From Paracrocinitomix mangrovi (GTDB lineage: Bacteria > Bacteroidota > Bacteroidia > Flavobacteriales_D > Crocinitomicaceae), in the NCBI RefSeq assembly GCF_019740355.2, contig NZ_CP091819.1, positions 744,001 to 808,000 on the forward strand: 64,000 bases of DNA. The letters are read 5' to 3'. Numbering within the stretch: the stretch's first letter is position 1; each line of letters starts with the position of its first letter. Below, piece after piece: positions 44,335-52,715 of the stretch. A model generated the notes under the pieces. That model had not been told where the DNA came from. It saw only the letters and a list, made by a program, of their open reading frames with translations, and did no database searches. Made by a program: the position numbers and the translations under genes.

Positions 44335-46435
44335 AAATCTTCACGCCTATAATGCAGATATCATCAATCTGTTCTAGATTTCCCTTCCACTCATTGAAAA
44401 AAGACTCTAGGTTTGATTGAATTTCATTGAAACCTAAAGATTGGTATTCCAATAACTTATTTTTGAACTGAGTTATTTTCAATTTCTTTCCTCTATCACC
44501 ACCAAACTGATCAACATATCCATCAGATAACATAAACAATTGATCATTTGTATTCAGATGAAAGGTCTGCGATTTAAACGGACTGCGTTTGGCAAAATAA
44601 CCTACCGGTTGTCTATCTGCCTTTAATTCAATAAAGTCGTTATCTCGACAGATCAAAAGGTTATTCATTGCTCCGCTAAACTGAAGTTCATTTATTTTAA
44701 GATTGATTTTTGCAAAAGACATATCCATTCCGTCCTTTGCTGTTTGTCCATCCTTTGTAAATTCTTCTTCAATAATCTTAGTTAGTGTATCCAGTACTTC
44801 ATTAGTTTCAGTAATCCCCAAATCTTTCACTACATGATTTAGGGCATTATAAGCTACCATTCCTACTAAAGCGCCAGGAACACCATGTCCTGTACAATCA
44901 ATAACCGAGATATATGCATGGCTCTCATCTTCATGAAACCAATACAAATCTCCTCCTATAATATCCTTTGGTTTAAAGATGACAAAAGCATCCGCAAAAT
45001 GATTTTTAATTCGATTAATATGTGGAAGTATAGTGCTTTGAATACGTTCAGCATACATGATGCTATCCAAGATATCTCTATTCTTTTCTTCTAACAGTTC
45101 ATTTTGCTCTTCAACTTTATTTTTTTGTTCTTCAATTATTTTGGCCGTTTTGGTTCTGATTCTATAGGCTCTGAAAATGAAAACAAAAAGTAAAATCATT
45201 CCAATCAAAATAATGACACCAAATTGCAAGGTTCTTTCTTTATCTGCTATTTCTTGCTGATGTTCTAATTTTTGCACCTTCTGGTTTTGTGCTGTTTTTA
45301 AACTATCCAGATAAGATTTTTTTTCAAATTCGTACCTCACGCCCAATCGTGCAATTTCATCTTTATTATCTCTGTTAAAAATTGAATCCTGAAACTGAGT
45401 ATATAATTTCAAATAGTGAAATGCATCCTTCACTCTACCTTGTCTTTCATAAATATCTGCCAATAAATTTGTTGACTGAACTATTAGCGTTTTGGCCTTT
45501 ATTTTTTGAGCTTGTTGATACCCCTGTTCTGCATAATACTGAGCAGAATCTAAGCGATTATCCAAATAATGCGCCCGAGCTAACTGAACCTTAATTTCAG
45601 TGATTCCCCAATTATCAGCAGAAGAGTTCCAGATTTTTTGAGATTCAGAATAAAATTTAAGCGCTCCTTTTGCATCTCCTTTTGCCATGTAAACATCTCC
45701 CATTGCAGCAGCCGAACTTGCCATTGGACGTAGCATTCGCAATTCAGTAAATAATTGATTAGAAATAATAAATCTACTTTCAGCAGCATCAAGTTGGTTG
45801 TTTCTCAATGCCAGATAACCAATATTTAAATTAGCATAGGCAATTCCTTTTTTATCTCCAATAAGACTATCAATCTCTAAGGTTCTTCTGAAATAAACTT
45901 CTGCCTTTTCATAGTCACGCATGTGTTCATAAACCTCACCAATGTTGTTTAGATTTACTGCAATTGCGGATGAATCTTTTATACTCTCAACAATTTTTAA
46001 TGATCTTTCCCAATAATCAATGGTTTTAACAAAATCACCCTGATCATAAAAAACCCCACCATAATTAATGTATACTTCAGACAGGCCTTTTAAGTCGTTA
46101 ATTTCATTGAACTGTGTTATGGCTTTTTCATAATAAATTGAAGCTGTATCAAAACTTGCTTTCCAGGCATAAGATCTACCAATAAGAATATATGACTTAC
46201 CTACCTTATCCTTGAAATCATAGCGCTTAGCCATTTCAAGTGCAGTTTTTGCCACCACTCTTCCGCTATCAACATTGGTAAAAAGTAACTCAGTAGATAC
46301 CGCCAACAATGAATTTACTTTGGCAATGGGGGTTTCTGCTTCTTTATTTACCTGCCATAAAGAATCCACTTTATCCTGAGCATAAGCAACACTCATCAAA
46401 AGTGATAAAATCGTTATGTAGAGAATTTTCCGCAC
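44333..46435 (-). CDS. TPR-containing SpoIIE-type protein phosphatase
   Basis: The 700-residue protein has a signal peptide (1-20, ending AYAQ), a TPR-rich periplasmic region (about 60-360, with units such as AKGDAKGALKFYSESQKIW), a membrane helix near 400-425, a coiled coil, and a cytoplasmic SpoIIE/PP2C-like domain (about 470-700) with the metal-site pattern GGDLYWFHEDE and DCTGHGVPGALVG, then SDGYVDQFGG. It would sense something outside and dephosphorylate a cytoplasmic partner. A STAS protein of the kind such phosphatases act on is encoded at 8510-8851. It is monocistronic. Confidence 0.9.
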   Translation of the reverse strand: MRKILYITILSLLMSVAYAQDKVDSLWQVNKEAETPIAKVNSLLAVSTELLFTNVDSGRVVAKTALEMAKRYDFKDKVGKSYILIGRSYAWKASFDTASIYYEKAITQFNEINDLKGLSEVYINYGGVFYDQGDFVKTIDYWERSLKIVESIKDSSAIAVNLNNIGEVYEHMRDYEKAEVYFRRTLEIDSLIGDKKGIAYANLNIGYLALRNNQLDAAESRFIISNQLFTELRMLRPMASSAAAMGDVYMAKGDAKGALKFYSESQKIWNSSADNWGITEIKVQLARAHYLDNRLDSAQYYAEQGYQQAQKIKAKTLIVQSTNLLADIYERQGRVKDAFHYLKLYTQFQDSIFNRDNKDEIARLGVRYEFEKKSYLDSLKTAQNQKVQKLEHQQEIADKERTLQFGVIILIGMILLFVFIFRAYRIRTKTAKIIEEQKNKVEEQNELLEEKNRDILDSIMYAERIQSTILPHINRIKNHFADAFVIFKPKDIIGGDLYWFHEDESHAYISVIDCTGHGVPGALVGMVAYNALNHVVKDLGITETNEVLDTLTKIIEEEFTKDGQTAKDGMDMSFAKINLKINELQFSGAMNNLLICRDNDFIELKADRQPVGYFAKRSPFKSQTFHLNTNDQLFMLSDGYVDQFGGDRGKKLKITQFKNKLLEYQSLGFNEIQSNLESFFNEWKGNLEQIDDICIIGVKI

Positions 46436-46489
46436 TCAGTTAAATGTACCTAAAATACTAGTTAACAACCTAAAAGGTTTTAAAATTGA

Positions 46490-47257
46490 TTACAAATAGC
46501 CCATTATTGCGTAAGAAACATATCCAATCCACTCATGAATGAGTCTTTCCCAGTTGGTTAGTGTACTTACGTTAGGAATTAAAAACTGGTCAAACTTATA
46601 CCCTCTTTTTTTTCCGGTATAATGATCCGTTGTAAAAGTGTCAAAATGTTCAAAACCTGCCTCTTTAAATACAGCTCTGGACCTTCTCATATGCAGTGAG
46701 GATGTTACCAAAAGTATACTTTGAATATCATTTCGATTATCAATAATCTTTTTAGATTCAACAGCATTCTCGTAGGTGTTTTTAGACTTGTTTTCAACTA
46801 AAATATCTTCCTCAGGAATTCCATTTTCTACAAGTACCTTTTTAAATTGGACAGCCTCATCCAATTCATCAGCCATTACATAACCATTGTTCCCTGAAAT
46901 TAAAATATTGTCCACTTTTCCAAGGTGGTATAAGTTAATGGCCTGCCAAATTCGGTCCCCTCCTCTTCTCATACTCAAGCGATCTAAATTTGAATCATAC
47001 TCTGCCATTCCACCAAGTACAATCGCACAATCATAATGTCCAACATCTTCAATCTTTGTTCCGTCTACTTCCCACATCCTTGCAAACTCAAGAAAGATAA
47101 ATGAATTAGAAAAGAATAAAAGCGCAATGATTCCTCCTCTAAAAGTGTACTTTTTAAGTTTCGGTCTTTTGGTAATCCAAGAAATAATTAAAGCGATTAT
47201 CACCCATGAAAAAGGATGGGTTAAAAACGAAAATATCTTGGATAAAATGAAAAACAT
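46490..47257 (-). CDS. ElyC/SanA/YdcF-family (DUF218) membrane protein
   Basis: The 255-residue protein has two N-terminal membrane helices (about 8-50) and a DUF218 domain with CAIVLGGMAEYDSN, RIWQAINLYHLG, ILISGNNG, ESKNTYENA and VTSSLHMRRSRAVFKEAG. The E. coli relatives ElyC and SanA affect envelope and peptidoglycan integrity. The catalytic activity is unknown. It is the last gene of a run with a glycosyltransferase, pdxH and DUF4494, which fits an envelope role. Confidence 0.87.
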   Translation of the reverse strand: MFFILSKIFSFLTHPFSWVIIALIISWITKRPKLKKYTFRGGIIALLFFSNSFIFLEFARMWEVDGTKIEDVGHYDCAIVLGGMAEYDSNLDRLSMRRGGDRIWQAINLYHLGKVDNILISGNNGYVMADELDEAVQFKKVLVENGIPEEDILVENKSKNTYENAVESKKIIDNRNDIQSILLVTSSLHMRRSRAVFKEAGFEHFDTFTTDHYTGKKRGYKFDQFLIPNVSTLTNWERLIHEWIGYVSYAIMGYL

Positions 47258-47269
47258 GTAACAAATATA

Positions 47270-48487
47270 TTACTGTTTTCTATCAATTAGTCTTGATTTG
47301 TTGAGTAAGTCAAGTTTAGATCCCTCAATCCCCAACAATTTTTCAACTTCATTTTCTATAATTTGATTATCAAATCCATTATCTCTTAAATAATGAACCA
47401 ATTTCAAAACTGTAAAGGCATCAAACCATTGAAAAAGTCTCTTTTGGAATGATTCATAAGAAGTAGAATTACTTTTTACATTATGCAATTTTTCTAAAAA
47501 GTCAACTTCTTTCAACCACAATTTATAAGCTGTGTGAATGGGTAAATCATCAATCTTCACCTCACTTTCAAAGAATTCAGGAATTAGGGATATGAACACC
47601 TTTATTTGCTTAAAAATCTCAAAATTGTAAGTAAAGTATTCTTCCTCCTCTGTTTCCATCCAATCTGCAATTGCTTTACCAGTTCCAAAAGGAACACGAT
47701 CAGATGTTCTTGGAGAAGGAATTACTCGTGTAGAGTTCAACTCAGTAAAATTGCCTAATTGGATAATTTTGTGAATGAAATAAAAATCTTCCCCAGCCTT
47801 TCTTTTATTCATTCCTCCTTGCTTTTGATATGCACTGGAACGCACAGCCATACTTGAACCAACTGTGTGAAAATTATAAGGCAATCCACAATAATCAAAG
47901 CACTGCTTATAGTATCTTAAATGCAATTCATAATTGATAATACCTTCATAGATTTTCTGAGAATACTCTGTACCATTTAAAGGATGTTCAAAATAAATTG
48001 AGCAAGCGGGTGACTTTGGGTTTTGATTGAAATGATTTTCAATTTCTACCAAATAATTAGGATCACATTGGCTATCTGCGTCAAAACAAACGATAATTCC
48101 ATCTTTATTGATTTTGTCAAAACGAGTAACTGCTTCATCCATTCCTATTTTTCTTGCCAATCCTACTCCCGCGTGTTTTTTCGGTAAATTAGGTTGATGA
48201 ATTAAGAAAAAATTAATCCAATCTTCACTTTGATTCCAGGAATTGAAACTTTCAATGGATTTTAGATTTTGAGATTTAATATCATCTTGATGATGTTCTC
48301 CGGAATTTATTACCACAATTACTTCTACAGCTCCTTTTGGTCTTATACAATTCTTTATGGACTGCAATGAAGTGATTAAATCAGGTTCATTAAAGCAAGG
48401 AATTACAACAATTATTTCGGTATCCTCTGCAACGTTTTGTGCAAGTTGAGGAGGTAAAAAACCATACTTGTTAAGATAGAAATTCAC
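47270..48487 (-). CDS. Family 2 glycosyltransferase
   Basis: The 405-residue protein has a GT-A fold start, VVIPCFNEPDLITSLQSI, and the metal-binding motif FDADSQCDPNYLVE, followed by an acceptor region with RKAGEDFYFIHK that corresponds to the ED motif of the family. No membrane helices are seen. It starts with GTG directly after the pdxH stop (TAAGTG). The donor and acceptor sugars are unknown, and its operon suggests a surface polysaccharide or glycoconjugate. Confidence 0.87.
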   Translation of the reverse strand: MNFYLNKYGFLPPQLAQNVAEDTEIIVVIPCFNEPDLITSLQSIKNCIRPKGAVEVIVVINSGEHHQDDIKSQNLKSIESFNSWNQSEDWINFFLIHQPNLPKKHAGVGLARKIGMDEAVTRFDKINKDGIIVCFDADSQCDPNYLVEIENHFNQNPKSPACSIYFEHPLNGTEYSQKIYEGIINYELHLRYYKQCFDYCGLPYNFHTVGSSMAVRSSAYQKQGGMNKRKAGEDFYFIHKIIQLGNFTELNSTRVIPSPRTSDRVPFGTGKAIADWMETEEEEYFTYNFEIFKQIKVFISLIPEFFESEVKIDDLPIHTAYKLWLKEVDFLEKLHNVKSNSTSYESFQKRLFQWFDAFTVLKLVHYLRDNGFDNQIIENEVEKLLGIEGSKLDLLNKSRLIDRKQ

Positions 48488-49120
48488 TTAAGGAGCAATT
48501 CGGAATTTTCTCCAACCTTCTTCAGCCTTTTGATAGCAAAGTCTATCGTGAAGCCTTCCTAATCTTCCTTGCCAAAATTCAAAATAAGACGGTTTAATTA
48601 GATATCCGCCCCAATGTGGTGGACGTGGAACTACATCCGGATATTTTTCTTCAAAGAATTTAACTCTTTCTTCAAGTGTAGCACGATTATCTATTTCACT
48701 ACTTTGCTCAGAGGCCCAAGCACCAATTTGAGAAATCCTTGGTCTACCGGCAAAATATTCATCTGAAATGGAATCATCCACTTTTTCTGCAACGCCCTCT
48801 ATGCGCACTTGACGTTCAGCACAATCCCAATGAAACAATAAAGCAACATTATGATTTTGACTGATTTGACCACCTTTTCTGCTCAGGTAATTGGTATATA
48901 TAACGATTCCTTCTTCCAATAAATTGCGCATGTATACCATTCGGGATGATGGCTTTCCGTCTGCGTTAACAGTGCTAATAGCAACTGCTTGCGGATCTGC
49001 ACATCCTTGTTCAATGGAATCTTGATACCACGAACTAAAAAACAACATAGGATCCTCAAAAGGGAAATCTTCCAATTTCCCTTTGTTAAAGTCATATCTT
49101 CCTGTGTTGTCTGAACTCAT
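48488..49120 (-). CDS. pdxH: Pyridoxamine/pyridoxine 5'-phosphate oxidase
   Basis: This FMN enzyme makes pyridoxal 5'-phosphate, the last step of vitamin B6 synthesis and salvage. RMVYMRNLLEEGIVIYTNY and SRKGGQISQN form FMN-site segments, RQVRIEGVAEKV follows, and the C-terminus GRLHDRLCYQ...WRKFRIAP is the family signature. The length of 210 residues is standard. Its start follows the DUF4494 stop directly (TAAATG). Several PLP enzymes lie in this window, but this gene is coupled to others instead. Confidence 0.96.
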   Translation of the reverse strand: MSSDNTGRYDFNKGKLEDFPFEDPMLFFSSWYQDSIEQGCADPQAVAISTVNADGKPSSRMVYMRNLLEEGIVIYTNYLSRKGGQISQNHNVALLFHWDCAERQVRIEGVAEKVDDSISDEYFAGRPRISQIGAWASEQSSEIDNRATLEERVKFFEEKYPDVVPRPPHWGGYLIKPSYFEFWQGRLGRLHDRLCYQKAEEGWRKFRIAP

Positions 49121-49705
49121 TTATTCTTCTTCAGAGTTAATATCAGCTTCTTCCGGCTCAATTTCCTCTTCTTCTTCATCTTCATCATCACCGGCAGCAT
49201 AAGCTACATTGATATTTGGAGAAACAATTTCTTCTTCCTCCTCCTCATTAGACATTTCATAATTTTCTGCAGCAAACTCAGGATCATAAGGATAAATTTC
49301 CATCAAAGGAGTTTTGGTAATATTGGTAATTTCAATAGTTGCCATTAAGCCCTTTAAACTCTCCTCAATTCTCTCATATGCTTCCTTAATGTTTACGGCA
49401 TTAACCAGATAATTATGATTGATTTTTTTCTCTTTTCCAGAATCAGCATCTTCTGTTACATAGCTCACTTTAGCTTTGTACCAAACATCTGAATCATCAT
49501 ATTGAAAAATATCCTGAAAATCAGTTTTAGCAATTGATGTCACCAAAAATTCACCACGAATGTACTCCCCAACTTCTTTGTAAATTCTAGCTTCAGCTTC
49601 TGTAAAAGACATTGAATTCACCAAATAAGGTTCAGTCACTCTTTTTAAAGTTCCATCCGTAAATTCTTTCGTAAATTTTACTTTGATTGTATACCAGGTA
49701 TTCAT
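49121..49705 (-). CDS. DUF4494 family protein
   Basis: The 194-residue protein begins MNTWYTIKVKFTKEFTDGTLKRV and contains a second, related half (WYKAKVSYVTEDADSGKEKKI), an internal duplication typical of DUF4494. The last 60 residues are strongly acidic (EEEEEEIV, DDEDEEEEE). Its function is unknown. It is the first gene of the DUF4494-pdxH-GT2-DUF218 run. Confidence 0.9.
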   Translation of the reverse strand: MNTWYTIKVKFTKEFTDGTLKRVTEPYLVNSMSFTEAEARIYKEVGEYIRGEFLVTSIAKTDFQDIFQYDDSDVWYKAKVSYVTEDADSGKEKKINHNYLVNAVNIKEAYERIEESLKGLMATIEITNITKTPLMEIYPYDPEFAAENYEMSNEEEEEEIVSPNINVAYAAGDDEDEEEEEIEPEEADINSEEE

Positions 49706-49774
49706 GAAATTTGATTTGTTATTTGTTAAGGCTGTTCTTAAAATTAACTTCTTGAACAGACCGACAAATATACC

Positions 49775-50854
49775 TTAAAATTCATGAATTTTATCATTCC
49801 ACCACACCCAATATGTAGAAGCCCCCATTTTCATTAAAATGGTGTTACCATGAAGTTCAAAACTTTGAACTTTGCTTCTGGTAATTTCCACTTCTTTACC
49901 TCGCACAAAAGCACTTACACCTCCCCATTGATTGGTATAAGCTACAATTCCTCCATCAACTTGATAGTTCCCAACTTTCGTATTGAAAATTTGGTAAATT
50001 TCCATTTGATACCAAATTTTCATGATTCCCACATCTCTGAAAATCACCACTGAATCTTGAACATCTATATTTTGAAGATCAAACCCAAGCTCCATGGTTT
50101 CTTCCTCTCTAAAAATCTTGTGCGTTTCTGATTGATCTTTGTAATAAATAAAATTATCTCCACACCTGAAATTTAAAGCGTGCTGGGGTTCAACATCAAC
50201 TACATAACCATTATCAAAAGCAGAAAAAGTTCCACTTTGAGGATCGTTAAAAGCCACAACATCCTGACCAGCCCTTATTACTCCTAAGGAATTCCAACTA
50301 TAAATAGGATAAAATTTACCGTGCCAAAAGACGGATACATTTCCTGCATTATCTCTATATACAAAAGTGTTTTCCCCTACATGATCAGGCATTAAAGGAT
50401 AATTTCCAACTACCATAGCTACTTCATGAACTTCATCTTCATAGTAGTATTTTAGATATCCACCTATATTGTCTTGCCATACAACCAGGCTATCACCTAC
50501 CCCAAATGAAATAGCATTGGATGTTAAAATATGTTTTACTCCTCTATCAAAAACCCTTAATACTGATGCCGTCTGCACTAAAAGTAAATTATCTGTATCA
50601 AATATTTTGGTGTGTGTTTGAGCTACCATTGTTTGCTCTCCGTAGAAATTCACATATATATCACCTTTAGAATCCACAAAACATACATATTGGTTGTCAA
50701 TGTGCAGTTCTTTGGTAGGTTGATAATAAATCTGTGTCAATGAACCTGAATCAAACTTGTAAAGTCTATTATTCTGGTCTGCAAACGCAGTGATATTCTG
50801 TGCAAAAGTAGCAGCAGTTATAATAATGGCGGATAAGAGCAATAAATGTTTCAT
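49775..50854 (-). CDS. Exported beta-rich protein of unknown function
   Basis: The 359-residue protein has a signal peptide (1-18, ending TFAQ) and then many short repeats of roughly 35-45 residues with the pattern F-D-G/K-hydrophobic-W-Y, such as DSLVVWQDNIGGYLKYY and DSVVIFRDVGIMKIWYQ, suggesting a beta-propeller-like fold. No family is recognised. It is monocistronic. Confidence 0.68.
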   Translation of the reverse strand: MKHLLLLSAIIITAATFAQNITAFADQNNRLYKFDSGSLTQIYYQPTKELHIDNQYVCFVDSKGDIYVNFYGEQTMVAQTHTKIFDTDNLLLVQTASVLRVFDRGVKHILTSNAISFGVGDSLVVWQDNIGGYLKYYYEDEVHEVAMVVGNYPLMPDHVGENTFVYRDNAGNVSVFWHGKFYPIYSWNSLGVIRAGQDVVAFNDPQSGTFSAFDNGYVVDVEPQHALNFRCGDNFIYYKDQSETHKIFREEETMELGFDLQNIDVQDSVVIFRDVGIMKIWYQMEIYQIFNTKVGNYQVDGGIVAYTNQWGGVSAFVRGKEVEITRSKVQSFELHGNTILMKMGASTYWVWWNDKIHEF

Positions 50855-50881
50855 ACTATGTTGTAAAGTTAACTACAAAAA

Positions 50882-50915
50882 AAATGCCGCAATCAACTTG
50901 GTGATTGCGGCATTT
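50882..50915 (-). terminator. Terminator after the 50934 subtilase gene
   Basis: AAATGCCGCAATCA and TGATTGCGGCATTT form a perfect 14-bp stem with a 6-base loop. On the minus strand it is followed by TTTTTTT. Confidence 0.9.
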
Positions 50916-50933
50916 AACGTTATCTCTAAAAAT

Positions 50934-52538
50934 TTATTTCTTTGATTCCATTTCAATTGCCATTTCAACAGCATTGTAAACATTGGCAATTTTACCAGTT
51001 TCACACAAAGCTTTAAAAGGTACAGTTTTAGTTTCGTCTCCTGGCAATGTAGTTTCAACTTCAGAAACATCCTGACCTGAAGCCAAAATAATATCTCTGA
51101 TTTCGAACATTGTCAATTTAGGGAAATACGATTTCAACAAAGCAGCTAAACCTGTAACCATTGGTGCAGCCATTGATGTTCCTTGAGATTCTTCATAATC
51201 ACTTTGAGGAACTGTTGAATAGATTTCTAATCCCGGAGCGTAGATATCAACTTCTTTTTCAGAATAATTTGAGAAAGATGCCGCTAAACCATTCACACCT
51301 TTTTTAGCATTTGGTTTACCATATCTAGTAGATGCTCCAACTTCGATCCAGTTAGTAAATTCTTTGTCCATTGAATCATACTTAGGTGAAGGAAAATTAT
51401 CGTTTTCTCCAATATCTTTTCCGTCATTACCTGCAGCATGGATTAACAAAACTCCTTTTTCTTCAGCATATCTAATAGCTGCGATAACTTCATCTTTATA
51501 TGGTGAATAAGATTTACCATAACTCATGTTAACCACTTGAGCTCCATTATCCACTGCGTATCTGATTGCCAAGGCAACATCTTTGTCTCTTTCATCACCA
51601 TCAGGAACAGTTCTGATAGACATGATCCAAACGTTATCAGCTACACCGTCGTTTCCAATTCCATTTCCTCTAGTAGCAGCAATAATTCCTGAACAGTGAG
51701 TTCCGTGCATTGCATCAGGACCCTCAACATCATTGTTTCCGTAGAATTTATCATCAAAATTAGCCGGATCATCACCGATAATTTTTCTTGCATCATAATC
51801 TACATTGTAGTGATAATCAACTCTCGCTTGGAAGATTTCAGTGTAATGTTTTAAAGTCTCAACATCTAAACCATTAGCAGCTAATCCGTAAAGCATTTCT
51901 GCTTCTGTACCAACTTCATCATCTTTTTTAAGCTTTTTAAGCTCTTTTAAAGTATAGCTGTCTTTACCTAGCTTTTTCTTTACTTTTTCATCAGCTTCTT
52001 TTGTCTTGTCATACAAGTCACCGATAACAGCCATGGTTTTCTCAGCATTACCTTTGCCTTTAGCTACTTCTTCTTTTAGCTTTTTATATAAGTCATATTC
52101 TTTCTTTTCATCATCAGAAAGGTCAGAATATTCTTTACCTCCATATTTTGCTTCGAATCCTTTAAGCATTCTGGTCATTTCCAGCTGCTCATGATTTACA
52201 TTTTCACCATCAGCATTCCCTAGGAAATTCCATCCGTGAACATCATCAATGTATCCATTTTTGTCGTCGTCAATTCCATTACCAGGAATTTCATCCGCAT
52301 TAGTCCAGATGCTTCCTTGTAAATCTTCATGCTCAATATCAACACCTGAGTCAATTACAGCAACAACTACTTTTTCAGACTTACGTCCACTTAATAACTT
52401 TTTGTAGGCATTCTCTGTATTCATGCCGTATTTTGCTCCGTTGTACCAGTTCAGTTTCTTTTTATCATAATCCTGAGCTGTTGCAGAGAAAGCAATCAAT
52501 ACTACATAGACTGCTATTAATTTCACGATTCTTCTCAT
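50934..52538 (-). CDS. S8 family serine peptidase (subtilase) with a large insertion
   Basis: The 534-residue protein has a signal peptide (1-21, ending ATAQ) and a subtilisin fold with catalytic Asp63 in VIDSGVDIEHED, His near 276 in MHGTHCSGI and Ser near 452 in GTSMAAPMVTG. Between Asp and His lies an extra ~150-residue charged, mostly helical stretch rich in Lys and Glu (about 115-265). Similar insertions are known in Bacteroidota subtilases. No type IX sorting domain is seen, so it may act in the periplasm. A Bacteroidota promoter for the neighbouring gene lies in the divergent gap. Confidence 0.92.
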   Translation of the reverse strand: MRRIVKLIAVYVVLIAFSATAQDYDKKKLNWYNGAKYGMNTENAYKKLLSGRKSEKVVVAVIDSGVDIEHEDLQGSIWTNADEIPGNGIDDDKNGYIDDVHGWNFLGNADGENVNHEQLEMTRMLKGFEAKYGGKEYSDLSDDEKKEYDLYKKLKEEVAKGKGNAEKTMAVIGDLYDKTKEADEKVKKKLGKDSYTLKELKKLKKDDEVGTEAEMLYGLAANGLDVETLKHYTEIFQARVDYHYNVDYDARKIIGDDPANFDDKFYGNNDVEGPDAMHGTHCSGIIAATRGNGIGNDGVADNVWIMSIRTVPDGDERDKDVALAIRYAVDNGAQVVNMSYGKSYSPYKDEVIAAIRYAEEKGVLLIHAAGNDGKDIGENDNFPSPKYDSMDKEFTNWIEVGASTRYGKPNAKKGVNGLAASFSNYSEKEVDIYAPGLEIYSTVPQSDYEESQGTSMAAPMVTGLAALLKSYFPKLTMFEIRDIILASGQDVSEVETTLPGDETKTVPFKALCETGKIANVYNAVEMAIEMESKK

Positions 52539-52636
52539 TTCAATAAACTTTTAGTAATGTAAAAGTAGATATTTATTGCAATTAGACTAATTGGATATTC
52601 ATAAAAGGTCATATTTATGTGATAACCGATTAAATC

Positions 52637-52668
52637 TTTGGATGAATAAAATTCATAAAGTATCTTTG
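52637..52668 (+). promoter_or_regulatory. Promoter of the 52716 subtilase
   Basis: TTTG (52637-52640), a 20-base spacer and TATCTTTG (52661-52668) form a complete Bacteroidota promoter, placing transcription start about 40 bases before the GTG at 52716. Confidence 0.72.
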
Positions 52669-52715
52669 AGCTAACCAATGAGGCAATAATTGCGTCTTGA
52701 AATTAAATCCTTGAA

